The notes below the pieces were generated by a model. The model was not told the origin of the DNA, searched no databases, and saw only the letters and a program-made list of their open reading frames with translations. A stretch of DNA of 64,000 nucleotides from Chryseobacterium gregarium DSM 19109 (lineage in GTDB: Bacteria > Bacteroidota > Bacteroidia > Flavobacteriales > Weeksellaceae): the NCBI RefSeq assembly GCF_000430845.1, contig NZ_AUMU01000002.1, forward strand, positions 186,001 through 250,000. Direction: 5' to 3'. Shown here in pieces: positions 16,282 through 24,936 of this stretch (positions are counted from its first letter, which is position 1; the number at the start of each line of letters is the position of its first letter). Position numbers and translations under genes: made by a program.

Positions 16282-16788
16282 ATGACTGATTTTCAAAAAT
16301 ATATACAGCGTTATTTAGATCTTATTCCGTCAGAAAACTGGTTGCAGGAATTGAAGAATACCGGAGAAAAGACCGTTCAAATATATTCCGGCCTTACCGA
16401 ACAGCAGTCTCTTTTTGCCTATGCCGAAGGTAAATGGACCCTGAAAGAGCTGCTCCTCCATTTATCAGATACGGAAAGAATTTTTCAATACAGGATTTTA
16501 GCTTTTGCAAGAGGAGATCAGCATGAACTGCCGGGTTTTGACGAAGAAACGTATGCTGAAAATTCCTTTGCCAATGAAAGAAGTTTAGAATCATTAATAG
16601 AAGAATACCAGTTGGTCAGGAAATCTTCTCAGATTTTACTGGAAACATTACATCCTTCCGCAGCAAACAATATAGGGACCGCCAACGGAAACCAACTTTC
16701 TGTGGAAAGCATCGGGAAACTGATTGTCGGGCATAACGAGCATCATTTGAATATTATTAAAGAAAGATACCTGTCACACCTACAATGA
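16282..16788 (+). CDS. DinB-family protein (putative metal-dependent hydrolase/thiol transferase)
   Basis: A 168-residue four-helix-bundle protein of the DinB/YfiT superfamily. Metal-binding histidines can be placed in LLLHLSDTERIFQYR (residues 58-72) and in VGHNEHHLNIIKERYL near the C-terminus. Members include thiol S-transferases and hydrolases, but the substrate here is unknown. Its stop overlaps the next start (ATGA at 16785-16788), so it is coupled with the membrane protein downstream. Confidence 0.85.
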   Translation: MTDFQKYIQRYLDLIPSENWLQELKNTGEKTVQIYSGLTEQQSLFAYAEGKWTLKELLLHLSDTERIFQYRILAFARGDQHELPGFDEETYAENSFANERSLESLIEEYQLVRKSSQILLETLHPSAANNIGTANGNQLSVESIGKLIVGHNEHHLNIIKERYLSHLQ

Positions 16789-17228
16789 GTGAATCAAAAA
16801 ACAAAGTAATTGTAATTGGTTTGTTAATTTTTGTACTTTCTCTTTTCTTTAACGCTTTTACAGTGGAGGATATGGGAAAAATTAAAAGTTATAGGTCTGT
16901 TGAAGTTTTTTTAATAGGCCCTGTCAGTTTTTTAGGAGGTGCAGGAAAAGAATTTTTGGTATGGACGGCAAATATATGGTTTTTAATTTCTATTGTTTTT
17001 ATTTTTAAAAAATACCATTTGGTCTCATTCATAACAGGAATAGTTGCTTTTATCATTTCAGGAGCATTTATTTTTCTTGAAGAAATCTTAGCCGCTGAAA
17101 ACGGACGGATGGCCAGCATTCACAGTTTCGATACCGGATATTTTTTATGGCTGGCTTCTATTCTTTTTGTTGCTTCTTCTGCAGGTTATCTGTACATAAT
17201 AAATAAAAAAGATGCGCAATCTGCATAA
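16785..17228 (+). CDS. Membrane protein with about four transmembrane helices
   Basis: A 147-residue hydrophobic protein: helices near residues 8-27, 43-70, 75-98 and 118-138 (for example KVIVIGLLIFVLSLFFNAF, TANIWFLISIVFIF and FITGIVAFIISGAFIFL). No family recognised. It overlaps the DinB gene by four bases and the next (frameshifted) gene by 17 bases, so the three are probably one transcript. The local sequence is AT-rich. Confidence 0.75.
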   Translation: MSESKNKVIVIGLLIFVLSLFFNAFTVEDMGKIKSYRSVEVFLIGPVSFLGGAGKEFLVWTANIWFLISIVFIFKKYHLVSFITGIVAFIISGAFIFLEEILAAENGRMASIHSFDTGYFLWLASILFVASSAGYLYIINKKDAQSA

Positions 17229-17744
17229 TTTAGATACTCAAAAAAGTATTCAGTTCAGAAAGCTGATTTTCAATGAAAGTAATTCTGCGGCATCAGAACG
17301 GCTGTTTACCTATATTATGTTTTCCGGCTTCATTCTTATACCTTTATTGATGATCCTTGATATTATAGCATCTAATGAGGCTTCCTTCTCTCTCTTGTTT
17401 TTCCTTTTTTAATCATGATTTTCGGGATGCGCGGATTATACTGTCAGCTTACTGAAATGAATCTCAGGGAAATCAGGACGGATATTCAGCCGGAGGAAAT
17501 TAAGAGAAGGCTTACAGAATACAGCAAAATAAAAAAGTACACACTCTACCAGGCAACAGATCATTTATTTTTTTTGAATGAACCTACTTATGAAGGGTTT
17601 TCCGGCTATGAGCAGACTACTTTTATTTTTATCATTGAAGGAAAAATTTTATACGCCTTACTTAAGGAAACCACAAGATTTAACACACCTGTTTTGTTCG
17701 CACAACATTTTAAGGCGAGAGATTTGAAAAGAATATTAAGATAA
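17212..17744 (+). pseudogene. Two-helix membrane protein gene split by a homopolymer frameshift
   Basis: Starting at 17212, a frame encodes MRNLHNLDTQKSIQF and a first membrane helix (LFTYIMFSGFILIPLLMILDIIA), then stops at 17412 within the sequence TTTTTTAATC. Adding one T to the T6 run at 17405-17410 lets the frame pass into the next open frame (LIMIFGMRGLYCQLTEMNL, continuing to 17744), which supplies the rest of a second membrane helix and a soluble domain of about 100 residues. The reconstructed protein is about 177 residues. Without the repair, a shorter protein could start at the ATG at 17415. Pseudogene, sequencing error or slippage site cannot be told apart here. Confidence 0.6.
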
Positions 17745-17801
17745 GCATTGAATTAGAGAAAAGAATATTAAAGAGCTTTAATCAAAACATACATTTATTA
17801 C

Positions 17802-18350
17802 ATGGAAAACATCATCAACATATTAAAATCCGGAGGAACCATCCTTTACCCGACAGATACGATTTGGGGAATTGGCTGCGATGCTACGAATATTGAGGCC
17901 GTCAATAAAATATTTGACATTAAAAAAAGAGAGAAAAATAAATCCATGATCATTTTGGTAGAGACTGAAAAGCGGCTGCAGGATCTGGTGGATGTTCCGG
18001 AAATGGCCTGGGAAATTATTGACCTGAGCGAAAAGCCCGTAACCATCGTGTATGAAAACCCCAGGGGCCTGCCTAGGGAATTGCTGGCTGAAGACGGAAG
18101 CATTGGGATCCGCCTGGTGAAAAATGATTTCTGTAAAAAATTAATTACCAAACTCAACAAGCCGTTGGTTTCTACTTCGGCGAATTTCAGCGGCGATAAA
18201 AGCCCATTGAGGTTCTCAGATATTTCCCCGGAAATCATCGGACTGGTAGATTATGCCGTGGAAGAAGATCGGGAGAAGATTTCTGAGTATTCCGGGTCTT
18301 CCGTCATAAAAATCTGGAGTGACAACAGAATAAAGGTACTTCGGGAATAA
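17802..18350 (+). CDS. L-threonylcarbamoyladenylate synthase (TsaC/Sua5/YciO family)
   Basis: A 182-residue YrdC-domain enzyme that makes threonylcarbamoyl-AMP from threonine, bicarbonate and ATP for t6A in tRNA. Visible are ILYPTDTIWGIGCDATN, the KKREKNKSMIILV nucleotide-binding motif, IGIRLVKNDFCKKLI and STSANFSGDKSPLRF. It lacks the extra Sua5 domain, so it is the short TsaC-like form; YciO-type paralogues cannot be excluded. The next gene also acts on tRNA (CCA addition), a suggestive neighbour. Confidence 0.9.
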   Translation: MENIINILKSGGTILYPTDTIWGIGCDATNIEAVNKIFDIKKREKNKSMIILVETEKRLQDLVDVPEMAWEIIDLSEKPVTIVYENPRGLPRELLAEDGSIGIRLVKNDFCKKLITKLNKPLVSTSANFSGDKSPLRFSDISPEIIGLVDYAVEEDREKISEYSGSSVIKIWSDNRIKVLRE

Positions 18351-18407
18351 AGAAAAAGATTTTAATTATCTTTGCAGATCAATTGACCATTAAGAAGTCG
18401 GACATTT

Positions 18408-18488
18408 TAGTTTAAACTATACATCACCTGATTTCTTAGTGGTTTTGCATTAGATTAAGATTTACAGTTGTCAAATAACTGCAAATCT
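18408..18488. repeat. Short palindromes in the leader of the nucleotidyltransferase gene
   Basis: The gap 18351-18523 contains a -7-like element TATCTTTG (18367-18374), the 12-bp palindrome TAGTTTAAACTA (18408-18419) and a hairpin AGATTTACAGTT (18458-18469) with AACTGCAAATCT (18477-18488; one mismatch, 7-base loop). The leader of about 140 bases may be structured; no known RNA family was recognised. Confidence 0.35.
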
Positions 18489-18523
18489 AATATCTGAAAT
18501 CTAATCTCTAACATCTTTTAAAA

Positions 18524-19945
18524 ATGTTCATTAATCTTAATCAGAATAAAAACCTTAAACTTTTTAAACTTATTTCTGAAGTAGCAGGCAGAAACAATCA
18601 GTCTGTATATATTGTCGGCGGATATGTCCGGGATTTACTGATGAAGAGAAAAGCTTCCACTGATATTGATTTTGTAACGGAACAGAGCGGTATTGAGCTT
18701 GCCCAGCATGTGGGAAAAGAAATTGATCCCACGATGAAAGTTTCTGTTTTTAAAACCTACGGAACGGCGATGATCAGATATAAAGACCTCGAGCTGGAAT
18801 TTGTAGGGGCCCGGAAGGAAAGCTATACCGAAAACAGCAGAAAGCCTGAAGTTGAGGGTGGAACGATTGAAGACGATCAGAAAAGAAGAGATTTCACCAT
18901 CAATGCAATGGCCATTTCCTTAAGCCAGGATAATTTCGGGGAACTGATTGATCCTTTTAACGGCATCGATGATTTAAAAAAAGGAATTTTAAAGACTCCT
19001 CTGGAACCGGCGCAGACCTATTCTGATGATCCGCTGAGAATGATGAGAGCGATCCGTTTTGCTTCCACATTGCAGTTTCAGATTGAAGAAAATTCTTTGG
19101 AGGCCATCAAACAGGAAGCGGAAAGGATCAAAATCGTTTCCATGGAGAGAGTGATGGTCGAGTTTAATAAAATCATGCTTTCGGAGAAACCTTCAGTCGG
19201 CTTAAGATTAATGGAAGAGACCGGTTTGATGAAATTAATCATTCCTGAACTTATCGACCTGAAAGGCGTGGAAGAAGTGGAAGGGCAGACGCATAAAGAT
19301 AATTTCTATCACACCTTAGAGGTAGTGGATAATATTTCAGAACATACGGACCATCTGTGGCTGCGCTGGTCGGCCTTGCTGCATGATATCGGCAAAGCTC
19401 CGACCAAAAAATTTGTGGAGGGAACCGGATGGACGTTCCACGGACATGAATTTTTAGGTTCAAAAATGGTGAAAACCCTTTTTCAGAGGCTGAAGCTCCC
19501 GTTAGGTCCAGATATGAAATACGTCCAGAAAATGGTGAAACTTTCATCCCGGCCGATTGCTTTGGTGACCGATGATGCTTCAGATTCCGCATTAAGGAGG
19601 CTGCTGTTTGATGCCGGTGAAAATCTGGAAGACCTGTTTACCCTCTGCAAAGCAGATATTACCACGAAAAATTCCAGGAAACAGGAAAAATTCAAAATGA
19701 ATTTTGAATATGTGGCGGTCAAAATCAAAGAGGTTGAAGAAAAAGATCAGGTAAGGAATTTCCAGCCGCCTATTTCCGGAGAGGAAATCATGGCCATGTT
19801 TAACCTTAAACCGGGACGCGAAATCGGGATTTTAAAGGAAAAAGTGAAAGAAGCCATTCTGGAGGGTGAAATAGAAAACGACAGTGAAAAAGCAAGGCGT
19901 TTTGTTATTACAGAAGCTGAAAAGTTAGGGTTGACTTTAGCATAA
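18524..19945 (+). CDS. CCA tRNA nucleotidyltransferase / poly(A) polymerase family protein with HD domain
   Basis: A 473-residue class II nucleotidyltransferase. The head carries YIVGGYVRDLLMKRKASTDIDFVTE with the two catalytic aspartates (DID), followed by KRRDFTINAMAISL and DPLRMMRAIRFAS, which contact nucleotide and tRNA. An HD motif (LLHDIGKAPTKKF) lies near residue 290, followed by a helical RNA-binding region. It adds or repairs the CCA end of tRNAs. Whether it is full CCA-adding or only part of the job is not certain without the rest of the genome. A terminator follows. Confidence 0.9.
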   Translation: MFINLNQNKNLKLFKLISEVAGRNNQSVYIVGGYVRDLLMKRKASTDIDFVTEQSGIELAQHVGKEIDPTMKVSVFKTYGTAMIRYKDLELEFVGARKESYTENSRKPEVEGGTIEDDQKRRDFTINAMAISLSQDNFGELIDPFNGIDDLKKGILKTPLEPAQTYSDDPLRMMRAIRFASTLQFQIEENSLEAIKQEAERIKIVSMERVMVEFNKIMLSEKPSVGLRLMEETGLMKLIIPELIDLKGVEEVEGQTHKDNFYHTLEVVDNISEHTDHLWLRWSALLHDIGKAPTKKFVEGTGWTFHGHEFLGSKMVKTLFQRLKLPLGPDMKYVQKMVKLSSRPIALVTDDASDSALRRLLFDAGENLEDLFTLCKADITTKNSRKQEKFKMNFEYVAVKIKEVEEKDQVRNFQPPISGEEIMAMFNLKPGREIGILKEKVKEAILEGEIENDSEKARRFVITEAEKLGLTLA

Positions 19946-19972
19946 AAATTACACTTTAAAGTAAAATAATGA

Positions 19973-20001
19973 AGCAACGGATTTTTCTGTTGCTTTTTTT
20001 G
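19973..20001 (+). terminator. Terminator of the nucleotidyltransferase gene
   Basis: AAGCAACGG pairs with CTGTTGCTT (one wobble) with a 6-base loop, followed by seven T residues ending at 20001. Confidence 0.8.
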
Positions 20002-20012
20002 CCGTAAATAAA

Positions 20013-20043
20013 TCCAGGCGGTTTCGAAGAAATCGCCTGGATA
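20013..20043 (-). terminator. Hairpin downstream of the B12 operon
   Basis: ATCCAGGCGGTTT (20013-20025) pairs with AAATCGCCTGGAT (20031-20043) with one wobble and a 5-base loop. It lies after the last gene of the minus-strand B12 operon and probably ends it. Confidence 0.55.
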
Positions 20044-20091
20044 AAAAACACAAATGATGAAAAATTATATTAATACCGGAGTATTAATTTC

Positions 20092-21129
20092 TTAATTCTG
20101 ATATACACTGTTTGAAGCTATGCCTCCGGTAAAAGTTTTGATTAAAGTTCCTGAAGTAGAATATACGCTGATCTTACTGTCTTGCGTAAATCCGTTAGCA
20201 TCAGAAGTGAAAATTCTGTCGTTAACTACACTGAACCCATAAAGATTAGAGTACGGATCGATACTGTTTGTCACGGAGAACAATGGAGCAGTAGGCGCTG
20301 TGTTGGCTGTCATATCCATCGCGTATACTTTAAGCCCGGAAGTAAAATAAAACTTACCTTTTTCAATTTCCAGGTTGGTAGCATTGGTAATTCCTGTCAA
20401 GGTATAGGTCTTTGTGATACTTCCCGTATTTGAAATCTGGTAAATATAAGAATCTGAAGTTCCTGCAGCAATTGCATATACCATATCATTGCTTTCAATC
20501 ATTTTATTGATATTCCCGTTAGGAAGGGTAATGCTGGATTGAGCTTCATTGTTGGAAGTTGTGATATAAGTAATCTTATTTCCGAAACCGAATGATGCAT
20601 TCTGAACGAAAATGTTATTTCCCGCTTCTACAACCCTTTCCACTGTATCCGTAAAATTAATTTTTTTAACAAACGATAAATCAGATGCTTTATAAATACT
20701 TACGAATTTGTCACCTCCGAATTTATCATTGGTTACATAGATATTATTATTGGCAAAAGCCATATAGCGCGGTGCATTCAATTGGGAAGTAATTTCTCCG
20801 GCTTTCTTGAAGCTGTAGCGGTTGACAACCTGGATTTTATTGGAATTATTCAATAAAAGATAAGCATTGTCGCCACTGAAGCTGATCATTTGCAAGACAT
20901 CGCCAAGATTGGATCCGTTGGCAGCCGAGAAAATATTGTCCTGTTTAGTTTTTAAATCCGAACTTACATACGTGATGTCAGCATTCGGTTTTCCAAAGTT
21001 TCCCTCATTGGCAATTAAAAAACCGTTTCCGTAATAGGCTTCCAGATTTACGTCATCGTCATTGCTGCATGAAGTAGTAAAAAGTAAGGCAGAAGCAAAA
21101 GCAATTGTTAAAAATTTAGTTATTCTCAT
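20092..21129 (-). CDS. Surface beta-propeller lipoprotein, BtuG-like (vitamin B12 capture)
   Basis: A 345-residue lipoprotein (MRITKFLTIAFASALLFTTSC, Cys21, then SNDDDVN). The body repeats YncE/propeller-like blades, for example GDNAYLLLNNSNKIQVVNRYSFKKAGEI, NNNIYVTNDKFGGDKFVSIYKASD and NDRIFTSDANGFTQDSKISVYSTSG. It directly follows a TonB receptor gene by 12 bases, and the pair lies behind a cobalamin riboswitch. In Bacteroides the propeller lipoprotein BtuG sits on BtuB and captures B12 with very high affinity; by family look and context I infer the same role. The acidic residues after the lipid cysteine are typical of surface export signals in Bacteroidota. Confidence 0.8.
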   Translation of the reverse strand: MRITKFLTIAFASALLFTTSCSNDDDVNLEAYYGNGFLIANEGNFGKPNADITYVSSDLKTKQDNIFSAANGSNLGDVLQMISFSGDNAYLLLNNSNKIQVVNRYSFKKAGEITSQLNAPRYMAFANNNIYVTNDKFGGDKFVSIYKASDLSFVKKINFTDTVERVVEAGNNIFVQNASFGFGNKITYITTSNNEAQSSITLPNGNINKMIESNDMVYAIAAGTSDSYIYQISNTGSITKTYTLTGITNATNLEIEKGKFYFTSGLKVYAMDMTANTAPTAPLFSVTNSIDPYSNLYGFSVVNDRIFTSDANGFTQDSKISVYSTSGTLIKTFTGGIASNSVYQN

Positions 21130-21141
21130 ATATTTTTTAGT

Positions 21142-22968
21142 TTAAAAATTAAGGGTTGCATAAACACTGTAGTTCCTTTTAGGCATCGGATAATATGAAA
21201 CTGTTTCATAAACAGTGTTTGTTATATTATTTACTTTAAATCCTAAAGTATATTTTTTCAGGACAGTTGCAGAAATTCCGGTGTTCATAACAAAATAAGG
21301 CTCAATAGCATCAGCCTTTTTTCCATCAGTTGTCGTATAAGTCAGTCCGTTGAAAAGTCCCTGAATATAAATTCTAAGAAAATCATATTGATAATCAATA
21401 TTTCCGACCGCTCTGTGAATCGGTACGTACATCAGCTGGGTTTCTTTCTTCTTATTAACAGATTTAGCATAAGTATAGCCGGCGTTAAGCCTTAAACCAT
21501 TCTTTCCGAGATTTTTATGAAACGTAACCTGTGATTCCAGTCCATAAGATTTAACCTGAAATGTATTTATTGGCGACCAGTATCCAAATGATGTCGGAAG
21601 CCAGTTGATATAATTCTTTATGTCCATATAATATGGGCTTAAAGTGATATTGAAATTCCCCAGCTTAAATACATGATCCATATCTATATTCGTAGAAGTT
21701 TCCGGAAGTAAATCTAGATTTCCACCCGGTTCCCAGTACAGATCATTGAATGAGGGAAACCTGAAGTTCCTGGAAAAATTTGCCCCCACACTGTACCAAG
21801 CCAAAGGATTCCATTTTCCTGAAACAGAATAGAGCAAAGGAGAAGTAATATCTTCAACAAAATCTTTTTTAACTCCGGCTTCAAAACGTAAATCTTGTGT
21901 TACAAAATACCGTAACAATCCGGCAGCAGATCCTATATTCCTGCTTATATTTCCAATCCCTGAACCGAAACCTTCACCTTTGTTTACCTGAAATTCCCCG
22001 ATAACATTAAAATTGATTTTCGGTGTTATGAAATAATTAAAATCATTTTTGAAAATGTAATTCCTGCCATCTGCACCGCTTGATTTTGGTCTGTCGATAT
22101 CTCCAAAATACTGAAAGTTGTCTTCCGTGTAAGCCGCTTTTAAGCTGTTTGAAAATTTACCTTTTTTAAGGTCCCATGACAATAAACTTCTCAATGTCTG
22201 AGCATCATACTTTGTTTTATTTCCGTTTTCTACAAAAATAGGGTAATGTTGTGACCCGTCAAAGATCTGGTTTTGCCAGGAAATGGTCTGATGATCAGCA
22301 ATTTTATAAGATACACCGATATTCACTGAAGTATTGTAATATCTTCCGTTCCGGTTAATATATTCTTCTTCCGGAACCTCATAATCGTTCTGGCTGACAG
22401 AATGATTTCCGGAAACTTTAAAACTGAATTGGTCATTGCTGAATGATGCTTTTGCAAAATTTGTAAACGTTCCGAAAGAAGCCGCCTCAGAAAAAACAGA
22501 AGCATTAGATCCCCTGTTGAATTCCAGATTATTGTTCAGATGAATACTTCCTCCAATGGCTGAACTTCCGTAAATGACACTTCCGCCACCTGATTTTACT
22601 TCAAGCTGGTCATATCCGAAAAGCGAATTGTTATTGATATCTGCCTGTCCTAAAAAAGTAGAATTGATATTAATTCCGTTCCAGACAAAGGCAGTATGCG
22701 AAGCACTTGTTCCCCTGAAAGAAGGCGAAGACACTGCTCCGCGGCCGTTTTCCTTAATATAAACCTGAGACTGGAAGCGTAATGCTTCAGAAAGACTGGT
22801 GGAATTTTTTTCGATGTCTTTTGGGGTAAGGGTATTGACTTTGTGAAAAAGTTTTACCTTGTTCATCTGGCTGTCAAAAATATAAACCGTATCAATCGTT
22901 TTCTCCTGTCCGAAAAGAAAACAACCGTAAGACGAAAAAATCAGTAGTAAAGATCTCTTGATATTCAT
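21142..22968 (-). CDS. btuB: TonB-dependent vitamin B12 receptor (BtuB-like)
   Basis: A 608-residue outer-membrane receptor. A signal peptide (to about residue 20) is followed by a TonB-box/plug region (IDTVYIFDSQ, SLSEALRFQSQVYIKENGRGAVSSPSFRG, NGININSTFLGQADIN, SGGGSVIYGSSAIGGSIHL) and a barrel ending YSVYATLNF with the terminal phenylalanine. The length fits BtuB (about 600). The cobalamin riboswitch ahead of it identifies the ligand far better than the protein sequence does. A GGAGG at 22983-22987 lies about 14 bases before the ATG, unusual for Bacteroidota and a probable target of the riboswitch. Confidence 0.9.
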   Translation of the reverse strand: MNIKRSLLLIFSSYGCFLFGQEKTIDTVYIFDSQMNKVKLFHKVNTLTPKDIEKNSTSLSEALRFQSQVYIKENGRGAVSSPSFRGTSASHTAFVWNGININSTFLGQADINNNSLFGYDQLEVKSGGGSVIYGSSAIGGSIHLNNNLEFNRGSNASVFSEAASFGTFTNFAKASFSNDQFSFKVSGNHSVSQNDYEVPEEEYINRNGRYYNTSVNIGVSYKIADHQTISWQNQIFDGSQHYPIFVENGNKTKYDAQTLRSLLSWDLKKGKFSNSLKAAYTEDNFQYFGDIDRPKSSGADGRNYIFKNDFNYFITPKINFNVIGEFQVNKGEGFGSGIGNISRNIGSAAGLLRYFVTQDLRFEAGVKKDFVEDITSPLLYSVSGKWNPLAWYSVGANFSRNFRFPSFNDLYWEPGGNLDLLPETSTNIDMDHVFKLGNFNITLSPYYMDIKNYINWLPTSFGYWSPINTFQVKSYGLESQVTFHKNLGKNGLRLNAGYTYAKSVNKKKETQLMYVPIHRAVGNIDYQYDFLRIYIQGLFNGLTYTTTDGKKADAIEPYFVMNTGISATVLKKYTLGFKVNNITNTVYETVSYYPMPKRNYSVYATLNF

Positions 22969-23009
22969 GCTCTTTTACTTTTCCTCCGAAAGCAATATTT
23001 TATTGATTA

Positions 23010-23163
23010 AGATCCTGGCAGGTCTCCTGACTTTCGCTTGCTACACCTTCCCGTTTTTCACAGTGGTCTTTTCGTAGAAACTTTTGTTGCGATTTACAGT
23101 TGCGGGGACAGTCCGGGATTTTCACCCGATTCCCTTTTCATTCCAAATGATTGGAAACCAAAA
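23010..23163 (-). promoter_or_regulatory. Cobalamin (B12) riboswitch
   Basis: Read on the minus strand, the region contains the hallmarks of the adenosylcobalamin/cobalamin riboswitch: GGGTGAAAATCCCGGACTG, then CCCCGCAACTGTAA, CCACTG, GGGAAGG and the B12 box AGTCAGGAGACCTGCC (complement of 23017-23033). Transcription should begin near 23163, so the aptamer starts almost at the 5' end. It precedes the btuB-like gene by about 40 bases, within which a GGAGG sequence is likely hidden or exposed depending on ligand. This makes B12 repress uptake gene expression. Confidence 0.95.
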
Positions 23164-23169
23164 TTTTTG

Positions 23170-23200
23170 CAAAGATAAGTTTTTAAATGTATTACGCAAA
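23170..23200 (-). promoter_or_regulatory. Promoter of the B12 uptake operon (TTTG-N19-TATCTTTG)
   Basis: On the minus strand TTTG (complement of 23197-23200) is followed after exactly 19 bases by TATCTTTG (complement of 23170-23177). This is a near-perfect Bacteroidota promoter placed just upstream of the riboswitch. Confidence 0.85.
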
Positions 23201-23269
23201 CTGCAGAAAATCACTTAATTTCCAGACTGAAATGATAATGATATCAACAGTTTTATAAAATGCATCGTA

Positions 23270-23752
23270 CTACAAAAATGTAGCATCAAAATAAAACGGA
23301 AGCAGATCCTTGATGGCATGAACTTTAAATACCTCTTCATTCATGCTGGAAAAATAAAGGTCAATATTTTCGTTCTGCTTGGTTTCATATTCCATTAAGC
23401 TCTGCCTGCACGCTCCGCAGGGAGGAATCGGCGGGTTGCTTTCATGAAGTGCTCTTGGTCCTCCGACGATAAAAATCTTTTTGATTTTCACGTCCGGGAA
23501 ATTAGCGGCGATCCAGAACAGGGCAGTCCGTTCTGCGCAGAGCCCGGAAGGATACGCTGCATTTTCCTGGTTATTTCCGGAATAGATTTTATCATTTTCC
23601 AACAGCACGGCACAGCCTACCAGAAAGTTCGAATAAGGAGCATAGGCCTTTTCGCGGGCTTCCTTTGCTTTTTCAAATAATTTTTTTTCTATATCGTTCA
23701 GTTCACTGCTGTTCTTAAAATATTCGTAACTGATTCGGGTTTCTTTTTTCAT
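23270..23752 (-). CDS. cdd: Cytidine deaminase
   Basis: A 160-residue zinc enzyme deaminating cytidine and deoxycytidine for pyrimidine salvage. The zinc-site motifs CAERTALFWI (Cys-Ala-Glu, with catalytic Glu) and PPCGACRQSLMEY are both intact, and the substrate segment YAPYSNFLVGCAVLLENDKIYSGNNQENAAYPSGL is present. The length fits tetrameric bacterial Cdd. It is alone on its strand, divergent from the flavin oxidoreductase and ahead of the B12 operon promoter. Confidence 0.93.
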   Translation of the reverse strand: MKKETRISYEYFKNSSELNDIEKKLFEKAKEAREKAYAPYSNFLVGCAVLLENDKIYSGNNQENAAYPSGLCAERTALFWIAANFPDVKIKKIFIVGGPRALHESNPPIPPCGACRQSLMEYETKQNENIDLYFSSMNEEVFKVHAIKDLLPFYFDATFL

Positions 23753-23852
23753 ATATTGTAAAATAAAAAAGGGGGATAAAAGTAGCTCTTTTTCAGCAGG
23801 TGGGCAAGGTTATTGCATCTTCAAGAATTTTAAATTAAAAATCAAATAACAA

Positions 23853-24905
23853 ATGTTATACACTCCGATTAAGTTCAGAAATGTTGAACTGAAAAACCGT
23901 TGGGTAATGTCCCCGATGTGTATGTATTCCTCTGAAAGCGGTCTTCCTAATGACTTTCATTATGTCCATTACGGCAGCAGGTCCCAGGGTGGAACAGGTC
24001 TGCTCATTGTGGAAGCCTCTGGCGTGGAGCCGCGCGGGAGAATTACCAATCATTGCATGGGAATCTGGAATGACGAACAGGCAGAACAGCTGCAGCGCAT
24101 TGTGCAGTTCGTACACCGGCATTCCGAAAGTAAAATAGGCATCCAGCTTTCCCATGCCGGAAGAAAAGGTTCTACCTGGAATAATGTTCAGATTCCGGTT
24201 GAAGAAGGTTGGGAAACCATTGCGCCGAGCCCGGTTCCGTATCAGCCTACGGAAAGAATTCCGCATGTCTTAACAGCCGGAGAGATCAAAGAGCAGGTTC
24301 AGTATTTCAGAGAAGCAGCGAAAAGGGCTGTACAGGCAGGCTTTGACATCATTGAAATCCATGCGGCCCACGGTTATCTGATTCACCAGTTTTTGTCGCC
24401 GCTTTCCAATATCAGGACGGATGAATACGGCGGAAGCTTTGAAAACAGGGTCCGGTTCCTCGTAGAGATTGTTGATGCTGTTAATGAAGAGCTTAATGAA
24501 AATGTTGCTCTGTTTGTAAGGATTTCCGGGACCGAATATGCCGAAAACGGCTGGGATATAGATGACAGTGTGGAGTTGGCTAAAATTTTAAAAAATCACC
24601 ACGTTGATCTTGTCGATGTTTCCAGTGGAGGAAATATTCACGGCGCTAAAATTCCTGTACATGAGGGATACCAGGTTCCGTTTTCTTCACAGGTGAAAAA
24701 CGAAGCGCAGGTAAAAACCGGCGCTGTCGGATTAATTACAAAAATAGGACAGGCAGAAGAAATTCTTCAGAAGGGTGATGCCGACTTGATTTTCATTGCC
24801 AGGGAAATATTACGGAATCCTTATATTGCAGTTCAGGGATCATTTGAAATGAAAGAAGACTGTTTTTTCCCACATCAATATTTAAGAGCCAAAATTTCCT
24901 CTTAA
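23853..24905 (+). CDS. NADH:flavin oxidoreductase, YqjM-type old yellow enzyme
   Basis: A 350-residue FMN TIM-barrel ene-reductase. The YqjM-class features are seen: NRWVMSPMCMYS with the FMN-tuning cysteine, HAAHGYLIHQFLSPLSN with the two substrate-binding histidines, LFVRISGTEY and DLIFIAREILRNPY. It reduces activated C=C bonds with NAD(P)H, probably in detoxification of electrophiles; the physiological substrate is unknown. It is followed 31 bases later by a small membrane protein, but an internal -7 element lies between. Confidence 0.92.
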   Translation: MLYTPIKFRNVELKNRWVMSPMCMYSSESGLPNDFHYVHYGSRSQGGTGLLIVEASGVEPRGRITNHCMGIWNDEQAEQLQRIVQFVHRHSESKIGIQLSHAGRKGSTWNNVQIPVEEGWETIAPSPVPYQPTERIPHVLTAGEIKEQVQYFREAAKRAVQAGFDIIEIHAAHGYLIHQFLSPLSNIRTDEYGGSFENRVRFLVEIVDAVNEELNENVALFVRISGTEYAENGWDIDDSVELAKILKNHHVDLVDVSSGGNIHGAKIPVHEGYQVPFSSQVKNEAQVKTGAVGLITKIGQAEEILQKGDADLIFIAREILRNPYIAVQGSFEMKEDCFFPHQYLRAKISS

Positions 24906-24910
24906 TGTAT

Positions 24911-24918
24911 TATATTTG
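24911..24918 (+). promoter_or_regulatory. -7 element upstream of the DUF2752 gene
   Basis: TATATTTG fits TAnnTTTG and lies 18 bases before the start codon of the DUF2752 gene. Confidence 0.4.
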
Positions 24919-24936
24919 GGAAGATAAAACACCGGA

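Noticed and set aside
18351..18523. Possible tRNA or known riboswitch in the nucleotidyltransferase leader.
   Set aside because: Only short palindromes are visible; no cloverleaf, T-loop or conserved riboswitch core.
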